A stretch of DNA of 64,000 bases. It comes from DASWNP01 sp036399175. GTDB lineage: Bacteria > Acidobacteriota > Blastocatellia > Pyrinomonadales > Pyrinomonadaceae. This document shows, one piece after another, positions 34,881-44,293 of the stretch (positions are counted from its first letter, which is position 1; every line of letters starts with the position of its first letter). Under the pieces are notes generated by a model. It was not told the origin of the DNA. It did not search any database and saw nothing but the letters and a program-made list of their open reading frames with translations. Both the position numbers and the translations under genes were made by a program. The stretch covers positions 1-64,000 of the forward strand of contig DASWNP010000064.1 in the NCBI GenBank assembly GCA_036399175.1, in the 5' to 3' direction.

Positions 34881-34930
34881 TGTCCAAGCCTTTCAGCCGC
34901 GACTCACTTCGCGCGCGGCCTTACCGTTTA

Positions 34931-35043
34931 AGTCCGGAGTCTCGAAGTCTGGAGTCAGGAAACTGAGGTCAGGTCTCTTATCTTCCGGCTCCGGCGGCCT
35001 TCGGACTCCAGACTCCAGACTTCAGACTTTAGACTCCGGACTT
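34931..35043. repeat. Word hairpin, family W6
   Basis: Words GGAGTCTCGAAGTCTGGAGT at 34931-34959 and inverse GACTCCAGACTCCAGAC at 35002-35043. The right arm encodes the last residues (SGV) and stop of the kinase gene. Confidence 0.85.
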
Positions 35044-38000
35044 TTCTTTAATGAGCCGTTCGATTGCGTCGACCAGCTCGGTCGGGTCAACCGGCTTCGG
35101 GATATGCAGGTCGTAGCCGGCGAGGAGGGCGGCTTCTATATCCTTCGGAGCGGCATAGCCGGTTAAGGCGACTGCCGGGACGCCTCGCAGATGAGACATT
35201 TGGCGCAGTTGCCTGATTAAGTCGTAACCGTCGATATGGGGGAGTCCGATGTCGGAGACGATTATATCAAACCTCGCCGACGAGGCAACGCGCAAAGCTT
35301 CGGAGGCCGTCTCGCAGAGCGTCGTCTCGAAGCCCCGTCCCTCGAAGAGCGTCTGCAAAAGCTCCAGCGTGTCGCGCGCGTCTTCGACGACGAGCACGCG
35401 CCGCCAGCCCGGTTTGTTCTCCGGCGGCCACTGTCCAGAGGTCGGGTTGGCTGCGGGTGCGAGGTCGAGCGCCGTCTGGCGGATGAGCGGCAGCGTGACG
35501 TTGAAACGGCTGCCGTGCCCGACGCCTTCGCTCTCGGCCACAACCTGCCCGCCGTGCGCTTCGACGAAGCTTTTGACGAGCGCAAGGCCGATGCCGAGTC
35601 CGCCGTAGGCGCGAGTGGTCGTGCCGTCGGCCTGCCGGAAACGCTCGAAGACGTGTGGGAGAAACTCGGGCGTGATGCCCTGTCCCTCGTCTTCGACCGA
35701 GACTCGAACTTCGCCGTTCTGCGAACGACAGGAGATGCGGACGCGGCTTCCGTTGCCGGAGAACTTGACCGCGTTGTTAAGCAGGTTGGAGAAGACCTGA
35801 ACGAGACGCACGCGGTCGCCCGAGACTACGGGGCGCGCCTGCGGCGAGTCTGCCTCAAGCTCGATGTCGAGCCGGACGCCGCGCTTGTCTCCTTCCGTGC
35901 GCGCCGCCTCGACCGCTTCTTCGAGCACGCCTTCAAGCTCGACGGGCGCACGCTCGATGCGCATCTTGCCGCTCATAATGGCCGACATGTCGAGCAGGTC
36001 GTTGATGAGGCGGGCGAGCGCCTGCGAATTCTTGTCGATGACGGCGAGGCCGTGCGGCGTTTCGCTCTCGGGGAGGCGTTCGCCGCGCAGCATATGAACC
36101 CAGCCGATGATGGGCGTCAGAGGCGTGCGCAGCTCGTGCGAGAGCGTGGCGAGAAATTCGTCCTTCGAGCGGTTGGCCTGCTCCATCCTTCGATAGAGGC
36201 GCGCGTTATCGACGGCCAGAGCGGCGCGGTGCGCGAGGTCTTCAACGAAGCGGAGGTCTCCCGCCGCGTAGCGTCGCCCGGACTCGGCCAGCGCGAGCGT
36301 GATGGTGCCGATGGTGCGTCCGCGCGCCAGAAGCGGGACGCAGATGTAAGACTTCAAGCCCAGCTCGCGCAGCACTCTTAAGTGCTCGGCGTCTCTGGCG
36401 ACGGCTGCGAGAAGCCCTTCGGGAATCTCCGTGTAGACGACGGGCTGCCCCGTGCGAAAGACTTTGGCGGGCCCTTCGGCGATGGAAGTATCGGGCGGAT
36501 AGCGACTCGTCAGCTCGCGCCCGAGCGCTTCTTTGCGCGGGTCGGTGTGCGCGAGCGTGCGATGAATCGTGCGGTCTTCTTCGACGATGTCGATTAAGCA
36601 CCAATCGGCGAAGCGCGGCACGACGAGATGGCTGAGCGTGGCGAGGGTGGTCTGGTAATCGAGCGAAGAGACGAGCGTATCGCCGGCTTCGGCCATGAAG
36701 CGGGAAGTTTCGGCGGCGCGCTTCTGGTCGTCGATGTCTGTGGCCGTGCCGAACCACTTGACGATGCGCCCCTCGGAATTTCTGAGCGGCACGGCGCGTG
36801 CGAGATGCCAACGGTAGCTTCCGTCCGACGCTCGACGTAAACGATACTCTATCTCGTAGACGTTGCCGGTCTGCACCGAGGTTGACCAGCGCCTCAGCGC
36901 CTGCTCCAAATCTTCCGGGTGCAGGGCGGGCTGCCAGCCCCACCCTTGAGTCTGCTCAAGTGTCATGCCGGTATAGTCGAACCAGCGTTGATTGTAGTAG
37001 TCGAGGTAGCCGTCGGGTCGCGCCGTCCAGACAATCTGCGGCATAGCGTCGGCGAGATACCGATACTGCTGCTCGCTCTGGCGCAGAGCCTCTTCGGCGC
37101 GCTTGCGCTCGGAGATGTCGAGGGTGACGCCGCGCATCCCGACGGGGCGACCCTCCGCGTCGCAGATGACGTTCGACTGCGCTTCGACCGGCACGGCGCG
37201 CCCGTCCTTGCATATCCAGCGAAACTGGCTCGTCCCGCCCCGGCGACCGTCGAAGATTTCGCGCGCCTCGCGTGCGGCGCGCTCGCGGTCTTCCTCGTGA
37301 ACAATCGTGAGCCAGAAGTTGGGCGCGCCGAGCCACTCTTCAACCGTGTAGCCGAGCATCGTCTCGACGTGGTCGCTGACGAAATCAATCCGCTGCTCGG
37401 ACTCGTCCGGCTCGCCCCAGGCTTCCCAGACAACGCCCGGCACGTTTGCCAGAAGGTTCTTCAAACGCCCGCGCTCGCTCTCGACCTGCCGCGCCAGAGC
37501 TATTCTCTCCCGCTCCGTGCGCTTCTGCTCGGTGAGGTCGATGATGAAGCAGATGTATTCGGTCTGCGAGCCTTCCAGCAGCGCGTAGCCGATGAGGACG
37601 GGCACGCGGCTTCCGTCCTTGCGGACGTACTCCTTCTCGTAAGGCGTGCATGCTCCGCGCGCGAGGGCTTCGGCCATGCCCTGTTGGTCTGCCTGAGCGT
37701 ATTCGGGCGGCGTCATGTCAGACCAGCGCACATGACCTGCGCGCAGCTCTTCCCGCGTGTAGCCAATCATCGCCAGAAGGTTGTCGTTGGCGTCGGTGAC
37801 TTGGCCCCTTTCGTCTGAGAACATCACGCCGATGATGTTCGACTCGACGAGGCGGCGCAGACGCGCCTCGCGGTCGCGCAGGGCTTCCTCGGCCTGCCGG
37901 CTGCGCGTGATGTCGCGCGCGATGGTCGAAGCTCCGATGATTTCGCCCGAAGGCGCTTTGACGGGAGAGATGGTGAGTGAGATGTTGACGAGGCTTCCGT

Positions 38001-39042
38001 CCTTCCTGACGCGCACGGTGTTGCGGTGTTCGACGCGCTCGCGGCGTTTGATGGCGTCGAGAAATTCCTGCACTTCCGAATGCCGCTCCGGCGGGACGAT
38101 GAGAGTGATATGACGACCGACGGCCTCCGAAGCCGTGTAGCCGTACATGCGTTCGGCTCCGGCGTTCCAGCTCGTGATGATGCCGTCGAGCGTCTTGGCG
38201 ATGATGGCGTCGTCGGAGGATTCGACGATGGCCGCCAGACGCCAGCTCGCCTCCTCGGCCTCGCGCCGCTCCGAGATGTCGTGGAAGACCAGCACGACGC
38301 CGTTGATGCGTCCGAGCGCATCACGAATCGGAGCGCCGCTATCGTCGATGGGCGTTCGTTTGCCGTCGCGCGCGACGAGCAGCGTGTGATTCGCCAGCCC
38401 CACTACCGCGCCTTCGCGCAGCACTTTCACGACCGGGCTCTCCGCCTCCGCGCCCGTCTCTTCGCTGACAATCCTGAAGACTTCCGCGAGCGGCCTGCCT
38501 GCCGCCTCGCGCGCGCTCCACCCCGTCAATCTCTCCGCCACCGGATTCATAAAGACGACGCGCCCCGCCCGGTCGGTGGCGATAACGCCGTCGCCGATGC
38601 TCCGCAGCGTCGCCGAAAGGCGCTCTTCGTTCTCGTAGGCGGAAACTTCGGCGTGCCTGCTCCGCTCGGTGAGGTAGATGATAAGGAAGGCGACGCCGAC
38701 GAAGACGCCGATTTGCAGAAGACCTTCGACGCCGATGGCGAGTGAGAAGACGGGCGCGAGAAAGAGGTAGGCGCTCAGGAGCGCCGAGAGCGCGACGGCG
38801 ACGAGGGCGGGGCGGCGTCCGCTGTAGAGGGCTGAGAGGACGACCGCCGGAAAATAGAAGGCGAAGGGAATGCGCGGGAGTTCCAGACCCATCAGGCGGC
38901 GCAGCGCATCCGTCAGAAGAGTTGCCAGGAGCACAGCGCCGACCGCGACGCCGTAGCGCTCCCAGGCGCTCTTGCGGCGCGTCGCTCTTCGAGCAACTTC
39001 CTCCTGCGCCAAAGGCCCCGTCTCCCGCCTTGAATCCGACAT
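35029..39042 (-). CDS. Membrane-bound multi-PAS/GAF hybrid histidine kinase
   Basis: The start MSDSRRETG at 39042 gives 1337 residues; 26 more are possible up to 39120. The N-terminus is a DUF4118-like four-helix membrane domain (YGVAVGAVLLATLLTDALRR). About five PAS domains follow over roughly residues 130-775 (for example ENEERLSATLRSIGDGVIA, WRLAAIVESSDDAIIAKTLD and YRYLADAMPQIVWTARPDGY). Then come a GAF domain (about 790-940), HisKA (DEFLATLSHELRTPLTPIIG), HATPase_c (GGLGIGLALVKSFVEAHGG) and a C-terminal receiver (VLVVEDARDT, IIVSDIGLPHIDG). It would integrate several signals, perhaps redox or light. It is separated by a word hairpin from the lone receiver gene. Confidence 0.93.
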   Translation of the reverse strand: MSDSRRETGPLAQEEVARRATRRKSAWERYGVAVGAVLLATLLTDALRRLMGLELPRIPFAFYFPAVVLSALYSGRRPALVAVALSALLSAYLFLAPVFSLAIGVEGLLQIGVFVGVAFLIIYLTERSRHAEVSAYENEERLSATLRSIGDGVIATDRAGRVVFMNPVAERLTGWSAREAAGRPLAEVFRIVSEETGAEAESPVVKVLREGAVVGLANHTLLVARDGKRTPIDDSGAPIRDALGRINGVVLVFHDISERREAEEASWRLAAIVESSDDAIIAKTLDGIITSWNAGAERMYGYTASEAVGRHITLIVPPERHSEVQEFLDAIKRRERVEHRNTVRVRKDGSLVNISLTISPVKAPSGEIIGASTIARDITRSRQAEEALRDREARLRRLVESNIIGVMFSDERGQVTDANDNLLAMIGYTREELRAGHVRWSDMTPPEYAQADQQGMAEALARGACTPYEKEYVRKDGSRVPVLIGYALLEGSQTEYICFIIDLTEQKRTERERIALARQVESERGRLKNLLANVPGVVWEAWGEPDESEQRIDFVSDHVETMLGYTVEEWLGAPNFWLTIVHEEDRERAAREAREIFDGRRGGTSQFRWICKDGRAVPVEAQSNVICDAEGRPVGMRGVTLDISERKRAEEALRQSEQQYRYLADAMPQIVWTARPDGYLDYYNQRWFDYTGMTLEQTQGWGWQPALHPEDLEQALRRWSTSVQTGNVYEIEYRLRRASDGSYRWHLARAVPLRNSEGRIVKWFGTATDIDDQKRAAETSRFMAEAGDTLVSSLDYQTTLATLSHLVVPRFADWCLIDIVEEDRTIHRTLAHTDPRKEALGRELTSRYPPDTSIAEGPAKVFRTGQPVVYTEIPEGLLAAVARDAEHLRVLRELGLKSYICVPLLARGRTIGTITLALAESGRRYAAGDLRFVEDLAHRAALAVDNARLYRRMEQANRSKDEFLATLSHELRTPLTPIIGWVHMLRGERLPESETPHGLAVIDKNSQALARLINDLLDMSAIMSGKMRIERAPVELEGVLEEAVEAARTEGDKRGVRLDIELEADSPQARPVVSGDRVRLVQVFSNLLNNAVKFSGNGSRVRISCRSQNGEVRVSVEDEGQGITPEFLPHVFERFRQADGTTTRAYGGLGIGLALVKSFVEAHGGQVVAESEGVGHGSRFNVTLPLIRQTALDLAPAANPTSGQWPPENKPGWRRVLVVEDARDTLELLQTLFEGRGFETTLCETASEALRVASSARFDIIVSDIGLPHIDGYDLIRQLRQMSHLRGVPAVALTGYAAPKDIEAALLAGYDLHIPKPVDPTELVDAIERLIKEKSGV

Positions 39043-39120
39043 CGCTATCCCCCGCCCGGCATCCTCCGCACAAACGCCGCCTTCTCTCGCACCCGAAACC
39101 TGGCGCGTCCCACGACTCAC

Positions 39121-39445
39121 ACGCGCACGGACGAGGCTCGTCGCAGCAACAGCACGCCCGGAAAAGCCTCAACGGCAGGCAAAACGAAATTGAGTGAGAA
39201 GGTGCGTGCTACGGAAAGCCTCTGGCGTTGGTCTGGTGCGGAAACGCGTCGTCTTCTGCGCTCTCATGTCATATCGTACGGACTCTCGGACGCCTCGAAG
39301 AGTCGTTCCTCTGCGGCCAGTTTCTACTCTTTATGCTTAACAGGAGCAAAAGCTACTTCTTTAACCATGACAAGTCAAGGCGCTTTCCCTTTCGCTAACC
39401 ACCTTAATTAGCTCCCGCCACTCTTTTCTGCTAGTCTCACGAAAG
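39121..39445. other. Divergent intergenic region
   Basis: About 325 bases upstream of the five-PAS kinase. On the minus strand TTGACT near 39365-39370 is a possible -35 box without a good -10 partner. A short open frame at 39190-39411 lacks a ribosome-binding site and any family signal. Confidence 0.35.
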
Positions 39446-39541
39446 AGAGGCCAGAGGTTAGAGGTCAGTGAAAGACCAAAGCAAAAACAAAGCTCCGGGC
39501 TTTGCTTTTACTGACCTCCGACCTCCGACCTCTGACCTCTG
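39446..39541. repeat. Word hairpin, family W3
   Basis: Arms AGAGGTTAGAGGTCAGTGAA and inverse CTGACCTCCGACCTCCGACC surround a loop with an inner palindrome (AAAGCTCCGGGCTTTGC). It ends five bases before the hydrolase ATG and leaves no room for a usual Shine-Dalgarno. Confidence 0.88.
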
Positions 39542-39546
39542 CTTTT

Positions 39547-40209
39547 ATGTATCCGGCTGGCAATCTCTTTATTCCGACTTCGCACGGGCGGCTCGAAGCG
39601 ATTCTGAAAGAACCGCAGGCGTCGGCGTCAGGCGGCGCGGTGCGCGGGGCGGCGCTCGTTCTGCATCCGCACCCTCTGCACGGCGGCACGATGCACAACA
39701 AGGTGGTCTTTCGCGCCGCACGCGCCTTGAACGACGCGGGGCTCGTCTCCCTTCGCATCAACTTTCGCGGCGTCGGGCTCTCGACCGGCACGCACGACCA
39801 CGCGCGCGGCGAACAGGAGGACGCGCGCGATGCCCTCGACTATCTCGCCGCACGCTACCCGGCTTTGCCGCTCACGCTCGCAGGCTTCTCCTTCGGCGCG
39901 CGCGTCGGCCTTGAATACGGCGTCTCCGAGCCTCGCATCCGCCGTCTCATCGGCCTCGGCACGCCCGTCAACATGTACGACTTCGGCTTTCTGCACGACT
40001 GCCGCAAGCCGCTCCTCTTCGTTCACGGCGAGCGCGACGAGTTCGGCGACGTAGAACGCCTGCGCCGCCTTGCCGCCGAGCTTCCGGCGGAAGCCCGCGT
40101 CCAGCTCCGAATCATCCCCGAAGCCGGACACTTCTTCGAGAACAAGCTCGACGAAATGAGTCGCGCGATTAAAGAGTGGACGGAAGAAGAAATGATGAAT
40201 GCGGAATGA
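39547..40209 (+). CDS. Alpha/beta hydrolase (COG2945-like)
   Basis: The ATG at 39547 (MYPAGNLFIP) gives 220 residues. The fold shows LVLHPHPLHGGTMHNKVV (the oxyanion HPHP motif of this group), the nucleophile elbow GFSFGA, Asp in VHGERDEFGD and His in EAGHFFE. These are small cytoplasmic esterase-like enzymes without known substrate. The C-terminal MMNAE and the stop codon come from a W7 hairpin arm. Confidence 0.87.
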   Translation: MYPAGNLFIPTSHGRLEAILKEPQASASGGAVRGAALVLHPHPLHGGTMHNKVVFRAARALNDAGLVSLRINFRGVGLSTGTHDHARGEQEDARDALDYLAARYPALPLTLAGFSFGARVGLEYGVSEPRIRRLIGLGTPVNMYDFGFLHDCRKPLLFVHGERDEFGDVERLRRLAAELPAEARVQLRIIPEAGHFFENKLDEMSRAIKEWTEEEMMNAE

Positions 40210-40282
40210 TGAATGATGAATGAAAAGCAGAAAGCTTTTGTCTTTCAATTCATCATTCCGCATTCCGCATTCATCATTCCGC
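40192..40282. repeat. Word hairpin, family W7
   Basis: Words ATGATGAATGCGGAATGATG (40192-40222) and inverse CATCATTCCGCATTCCGC (40249-40282). The loop holds AAAGCTTTTGTCTTTC. It provides the stop codons of two convergent genes. Confidence 0.85.
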
Positions 40283-42190
40283 GTAGAGGCTGTCGATGAC
40301 GTTGCGATATTTGTCGTCGATGACGCGGCGCTTGATTTTGAGGGTGGGCGTAAGCTCGCCTCCTTCGATGGTCAGCTCGTTTTCGAGGAGGGCGACTTTT
40401 TTGACGCGCTCATACTTCGAGAGGTCGGCGGTGAGAGAGTCCACCTGACGTTGAAAGAGGTCGAGGATGCGCGGGTCGCGGCAGAAGTCTGCGGGCGTTT
40501 TGCAGTCGAGCCCTTTGAGCTGTGCGTAGGAGCGGAGCTGCTCCCAGTTGGGGACGATGAGCGCGGAGGCGAACTTGCGACCATTGCCGATGAGCACGAC
40601 CTGATTGACGAAGCGCGACTGCTTGAGGCGCTGCTCGATGGGCTGCGGCGCGAGGTACTTGCCGCCTGATGTTTTGAAGAGTTCTTTCTTGCGGTCGGTG
40701 ATGCGAAGGAAGCCTTCGGCGTCGAGCGTGCCGATGTCGCCGGTCTTGAACCAGCCGTCGGCGGTGAACACGTCGCGCGTGGCTTCGGGCTTGTTGTAGT
40801 AGCCGCGCATGATGTTGGGCCCGCGCGTCTCTATCTCGCCGTCTTCGGCGATGCGCACCTCGACGTTTCTAATCGCCTGCCCGACCGTGCCGATGCGATT
40901 GTCGTCGGGCGAGCCGGCGGTAATCACCGGCGAAGTCTCCGTCAGTCCATACCCTTGAACGATGGGTAGCCCCGCGCCCATGAAGATGTAGCCAAGCTCT
41001 TCGGGCAGCGCCGCGCCGCCTGAGACGAAGAGACGCATTCGCCCGCCCACTCCCTCCTGCCACTTCGAGAAGACGAGACGCGAAGCCAGTTTGTATTGCA
41101 GCGCGAGCGTCGCAGGGATAGGCTCGCGCTTCACAGTCGCCTGCGCCCAACGCTTGCCGACCGAGACAGCCCACGCCAGCAGAGAGGCTTTCACCTTCCC
41201 GCCCGCCGCAGCTTTCTCCTTGATGCGCGCGTAGATTTTCTCGAACAGTCGCGGCACGCAGAGCATGATAGAGGGGCGCACCTCGCGCATGTTGTCGCCA
41301 ATCTTCTCCAGCGACTCGGCGAAGTAGACGCTCATGCCGTGATGCAGGTACATGTTCATCCCCGTGCGCTCGAAGATGTGAGAGAGCGGGAGCACGGAGA
41401 GCACCACGTCGCGCGCGCCGAAGGAGAGATGAACCGAGCAGTCGATGAGATTGGTGACGAGGTTCGAGTGCGTCAGCATGACGCCTTTGGGCTCGCCCGT
41501 CGTGCCCGAAGTGTAGATGATGGTGGCGAGGTCTTCCGGCTCGACGGCGCGCGAAAGCTTCTCCGAAAGATTCGGCTCCTGCGCGTCGAGGTCGCGCCCG
41601 CGCTCTTCAAGCTCGGCGAGCGTCAGCGCAAACTCTTCGTCGGGCTTCTCGCCTTCGAGGAAGATGATGCGCTCCAGAGCCTCGCAGTCGCGTATCGACT
41701 CGATGATGCGCTCGTAGGCGGCGAGGTTTTGAATGAAGAGGACGCGCGCGCCCGAGTCGCTCAGGATGTAGCAGACCTGCGGGGGCGCCTGCGTCGGGTA
41801 GATGGGCACGTCGATTGCGCCCGCGAGCTGGCATCCGGCGTCGGCCATAACCCATTCGGGGCGACTCTCCGAGAGCAAGCCGACTCGCTCACCGCGACGA
41901 ACGCCCATCGAGTAGAGGCCGAGCGCGATGCGGCGCGCGCGCGTGATGAACTCTTCGGAAGAGACGGAGCGCCACTGGCCGTCGCGTTTGTAGTTGAGCG
42001 CGTCGGGCTTTCGGTGCAGGCGTGCGGCGCGCTCGAAAACTTCGGGCAGAGTCGTCGGCTCGTCCGGCGCGAGCGGCACGCGCGGCGGATGCCTGACGCC
42101 CACCGGAGACTCCGTGTTTTCCTTCGGGGTCGTCGCTTCAGTCTCTTTGTTTTCCGTCTGAGTCGTCGCTTCTCCTGCGGTGTTCATCAT
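40274..42190 (-). CDS. fadD: Long-chain fatty acid-CoA ligase
   Basis: A 638-residue adenylate-forming enzyme that activates fatty acids to acyl-CoA. The AMP-binding loop is YTSGTTGEPKGVMLTH (about 228). It also has VQGYGLTETSP, the FKTGDIG hinge region and a C-terminal Lys in FKTSGGKYLAPQ. Such 600-residue forms with a DRKKELFKTSGGK segment are typical of long-chain enzymes. The first 45 residues are Thr/Glu-rich and likely disordered. The start codon overlaps the TetR stop (ATGA), so the two are translationally coupled. Expression should follow the TetR-type operator at 42845. Confidence 0.92.
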   Translation of the reverse strand: MMNTAGEATTQTENKETEATTPKENTESPVGVRHPPRVPLAPDEPTTLPEVFERAARLHRKPDALNYKRDGQWRSVSSEEFITRARRIALGLYSMGVRRGERVGLLSESRPEWVMADAGCQLAGAIDVPIYPTQAPPQVCYILSDSGARVLFIQNLAAYERIIESIRDCEALERIIFLEGEKPDEEFALTLAELEERGRDLDAQEPNLSEKLSRAVEPEDLATIIYTSGTTGEPKGVMLTHSNLVTNLIDCSVHLSFGARDVVLSVLPLSHIFERTGMNMYLHHGMSVYFAESLEKIGDNMREVRPSIMLCVPRLFEKIYARIKEKAAAGGKVKASLLAWAVSVGKRWAQATVKREPIPATLALQYKLASRLVFSKWQEGVGGRMRLFVSGGAALPEELGYIFMGAGLPIVQGYGLTETSPVITAGSPDDNRIGTVGQAIRNVEVRIAEDGEIETRGPNIMRGYYNKPEATRDVFTADGWFKTGDIGTLDAEGFLRITDRKKELFKTSGGKYLAPQPIEQRLKQSRFVNQVVLIGNGRKFASALIVPNWEQLRSYAQLKGLDCKTPADFCRDPRILDLFQRQVDSLTADLSKYERVKKVALLENELTIEGGELTPTLKIKRRVIDDKYRNVIDSLYAE

Positions 42191-42801
42191 CTGGCGCTCA
42201 CCCCGTTTAGAAAGATGTCGAGAACCTCGTCGGCCATCGGCGCGAGCTTATAACGTCGCTTCGAGAGAATCCAGTTGGTCGCCATCTCGTCGAGCGCGCC
42301 GAAGAGAACTTTGGCGACTATCTTCGCATTGAGGTCGCGGCGAAAGACTCCGTCGCGCTGACCTTCCTCGAAGGCTTCCCGGATGAGGCGCAGGTATTCG
42401 GCCAGCCCGGCGGCTGAAAACTCCTCCATAAACTTCGTCGAGCCGCGCAGCTCGACCTGAAAGACGACTGCGAGGTCGCGGTCAGCGCCGAGACGTTCGA
42501 GATGGAGGGTAGCGATGCGTCGGAGTTTTTCGCGCGCGTCTGTGATTTCCGCGAGCTGGCGTCGGCCTTCGGCCATCGCCTCGCCCGTGTTGCGCTCGAA
42601 GATGGAATGAAGAATCTCTTCCTTGCTCTTGAAGTAGAGATAGACCGTGCCGTCGGCCACTCCGGCGACACGCGCGATGTCGGCGACTTTCGAGTTGAAG
42701 TAACCGTTGCGGGCGAAGACGTGCGTGGCGGCGCGAAGGATTGCTTCGCGCTTGTCGGCCACAGGAGCACGCGTCGCCGGGAGGGAACGAGCCGAACGCA
42801 T
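42187..42801 (-). CDS. TetR/AcrR family regulator, FadR-like
   Basis: The 204-residue regulator has an N-terminal HTH (REAILRAATHVFARNGYFNS, then VADIARVAGVADGTVYLYFK) and a C-terminal all-helical ligand domain with FQVELRGSTKFMEEFSA. This resembles the FadR/YsiA group of Gram-positive and Thermus-type regulators that sense acyl-CoA. It forms an operon with the acyl-CoA ligase gene, which it overlaps. A perfect half-site palindrome lies 44 bases upstream, so autoregulation is likely. Ligand identity is inference from context. Confidence 0.9.
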   Translation of the reverse strand: MRSARSLPATRAPVADKREAILRAATHVFARNGYFNSKVADIARVAGVADGTVYLYFKSKEEILHSIFERNTGEAMAEGRRQLAEITDAREKLRRIATLHLERLGADRDLAVVFQVELRGSTKFMEEFSAAGLAEYLRLIREAFEEGQRDGVFRRDLNAKIVAKVLFGALDEMATNWILSKRRYKLAPMADEVLDIFLNGVSAR

Positions 42802-42844
42802 CAGGGGAATAAGCTCCGGATTAGCATTTATCTCAAACGACGCC

Positions 42845-42862
42845 TGAATGGCCGTTCATTCA
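42845..42862. promoter_or_regulatory. Putative FadR-type operator
   Basis: TGAATG and CATTCA form a perfect inverted repeat with a six-base spacer (GCCGTT). The known Bacillus FadR box is TGAATGA...TCATTCA, so this is a close match. It sits between the TetR-fadD operon and the MscS gene end. Confidence 0.7.
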
Positions 42863-42916
42863 GACGTCGCCCCTAGCCTAACCCCGCTCGCCCATTTACG
42901 CAACCCGCTCGTCGCT

Positions 42917-44023
42917 CTAACGCTTCGCTCCAAGCTCGGCTTCTTCCTCGTCAAACTCGCGCCCGCGCGCCCCACTCTCTCCGTTTCGCGTGTCGCTTTG
43001 CAGCGCCACCTGAAGCGAGCCGCCGCGCACGTTGAGGTCGCGCTGCGGAAACGGAATCTCGATACCGGCTTCGAGGAAAAACCTGCGTATGCGGTAGTTG
43101 ATGTCGCTCTTAATCTGCGGGTAGCGGCGCGCCCGGTCAGTCCAGACGAGCAGCCGGAAGTTCAAAGAAGAGTCGCCGAACTCCATGAACTGCACGCTCG
43201 GCTTCGGCTCCGCCAGAACGTGTTTGACGCCCTCGGCGGCGCGCAGGAGCATATCAGTGACCAACTCCACGTCGGAATCGTAGGAGACGCCGACGGGAAT
43301 CGAGATGCGCGAGCGACGTTCGCCGTAAGACCAGTTAATCAAATTCTGGTTGACGAGCTTCGAGTTGGGCACGATGGCGGCGATGTGGTCGTTCGTCATC
43401 ACGACGGTCGTGCGCAGATTGATGCTCATCACGCGCCCTTCGGTCAGCCTGCTGTCGGGGCCTGTGACGGTGACGAAATCGCCGACTCTGACAGGTCGCT
43501 CGAAGAGCAGGATGAAACCGGAGGCGATGTCGCCCGCGATGAACTGCAAGCCGAAGCCGATGCCAAGCGAGAGCGCCGTGAAGACGACGGCGAAGGTCGT
43601 CAAATCGGCGTTGAAGGCGAGCTTGGCGGCGTAGAGCACCCCGACGGCGACTATGACGTAATGCGTCACGCGCAGGATGGTGTATTGCAGGCCGGGGTCG
43701 AGGTGCGTGCGCGCGGCCAACCGGCGCTCAAGAAAAGCTCTGAGCGAGCGCGAAAGGATAAGCGCCACAAGAAACAGCGCGATGCCAAGCCCCAGACTCG
43801 CCACCGAAATCTTCAAAGTATCGCCGATGACGAGCGGCCTGTTGATGTAGTCGTACCAGAGTATCTGCATCCAGCTTCTATCCGGCTTCACCACAGCCGA
43901 GGGCTCCGGCAGAGGCGTCTCAGCCGCCTGCTGCCACCACATCCACACGTTCAGCATCAACACCCGCGCCGGACTCACGACAGATGCCGCGCCGCCCGTT
44001 CCTTCAAATAACTGTGCGAACAC
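42917..44023 (-). CDS. MscS-family mechanosensitive channel
   Basis: The 368-residue protein has two to three N-terminal TM segments (ISVASLGLGIALFLVALIL and YVIVAVGVLYAAKLAF). The pore helix and beta domain show the MscS signature LSLGIGFGLQFIAGDIASGF, then ERPVRVGDFVTV, VMSINLRTTVV and IVPNSKLVNQNLINWS. The C-terminal alpha-beta domain ends in the ERRFFLEAGIEIPFPQ-type motif (RRFFLEAGIEIPFPQRDL). It opens under membrane tension or serves as an ion or osmolyte channel. The tail is Glu/Ala-rich. Confidence 0.92.
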   Translation of the reverse strand: MFAQLFEGTGGAASVVSPARVLMLNVWMWWQQAAETPLPEPSAVVKPDRSWMQILWYDYINRPLVIGDTLKISVASLGLGIALFLVALILSRSLRAFLERRLAARTHLDPGLQYTILRVTHYVIVAVGVLYAAKLAFNADLTTFAVVFTALSLGIGFGLQFIAGDIASGFILLFERPVRVGDFVTVTGPDSRLTEGRVMSINLRTTVVMTNDHIAAIVPNSKLVNQNLINWSYGERRSRISIPVGVSYDSDVELVTDMLLRAAEGVKHVLAEPKPSVQFMEFGDSSLNFRLLVWTDRARRYPQIKSDINYRIRRFFLEAGIEIPFPQRDLNVRGGSLQVALQSDTRNGESGARGREFDEEEAELGAKR

Positions 44024-44155
44024 TTTTCACTTCCCCTTTACTCTGAAAACTCGTCCGAGCGGCGATGGCCGAGAGCCTCGACGCCAAACAAAAAGACAGA
44101 GCCGCCCAAGCACCATTGGGGGTCTTGGAGCGGCTCGTCGGGAACTGATTCAAAA

Positions 44156-44241
44156 TGGCGGAGGGGACAGGACTCGAACCTGCAAGCCCGCAAGGGCGGC
44201 GGTTTTCAAGACCGCTGCATTACCAATTATGCTACCCCTCC
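44156..44241 (-). tRNA. tRNA-Ser (anticodon TGA)
   Basis: On the minus strand the acceptor stem GGAGGGG pairs with CCCCTCC. The D arm is GCAT...TGC. The anticodon arm GCGGT-CTTGAAA-ACCGC places TGA at the anticodon. A long variable arm (CGCCCTTGCGGGC) marks a class II tRNA, and the T arm is GCAGG-TTCGAGT-CCTGT. CCA is encoded. It reads UCA codons. Confidence 0.95.
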
Positions 44242-44293
44242 AAGATGATGCACCTTCAATGATACCGGACGCCGCCCGCCTTCTCAACCACGC

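Noticed and set aside
38339..39172. Leftward Arg-rich frame overlapping the kinase N-terminus
   Set aside because: A shadow of the five-PAS kinase frame, with Arg/Ala-biased composition typical of a wrong frame.
39190..39411. 73-residue rightward gene
   Set aside because: The start would be TTG without a ribosome-binding site, and the product has no family or compositional signal.
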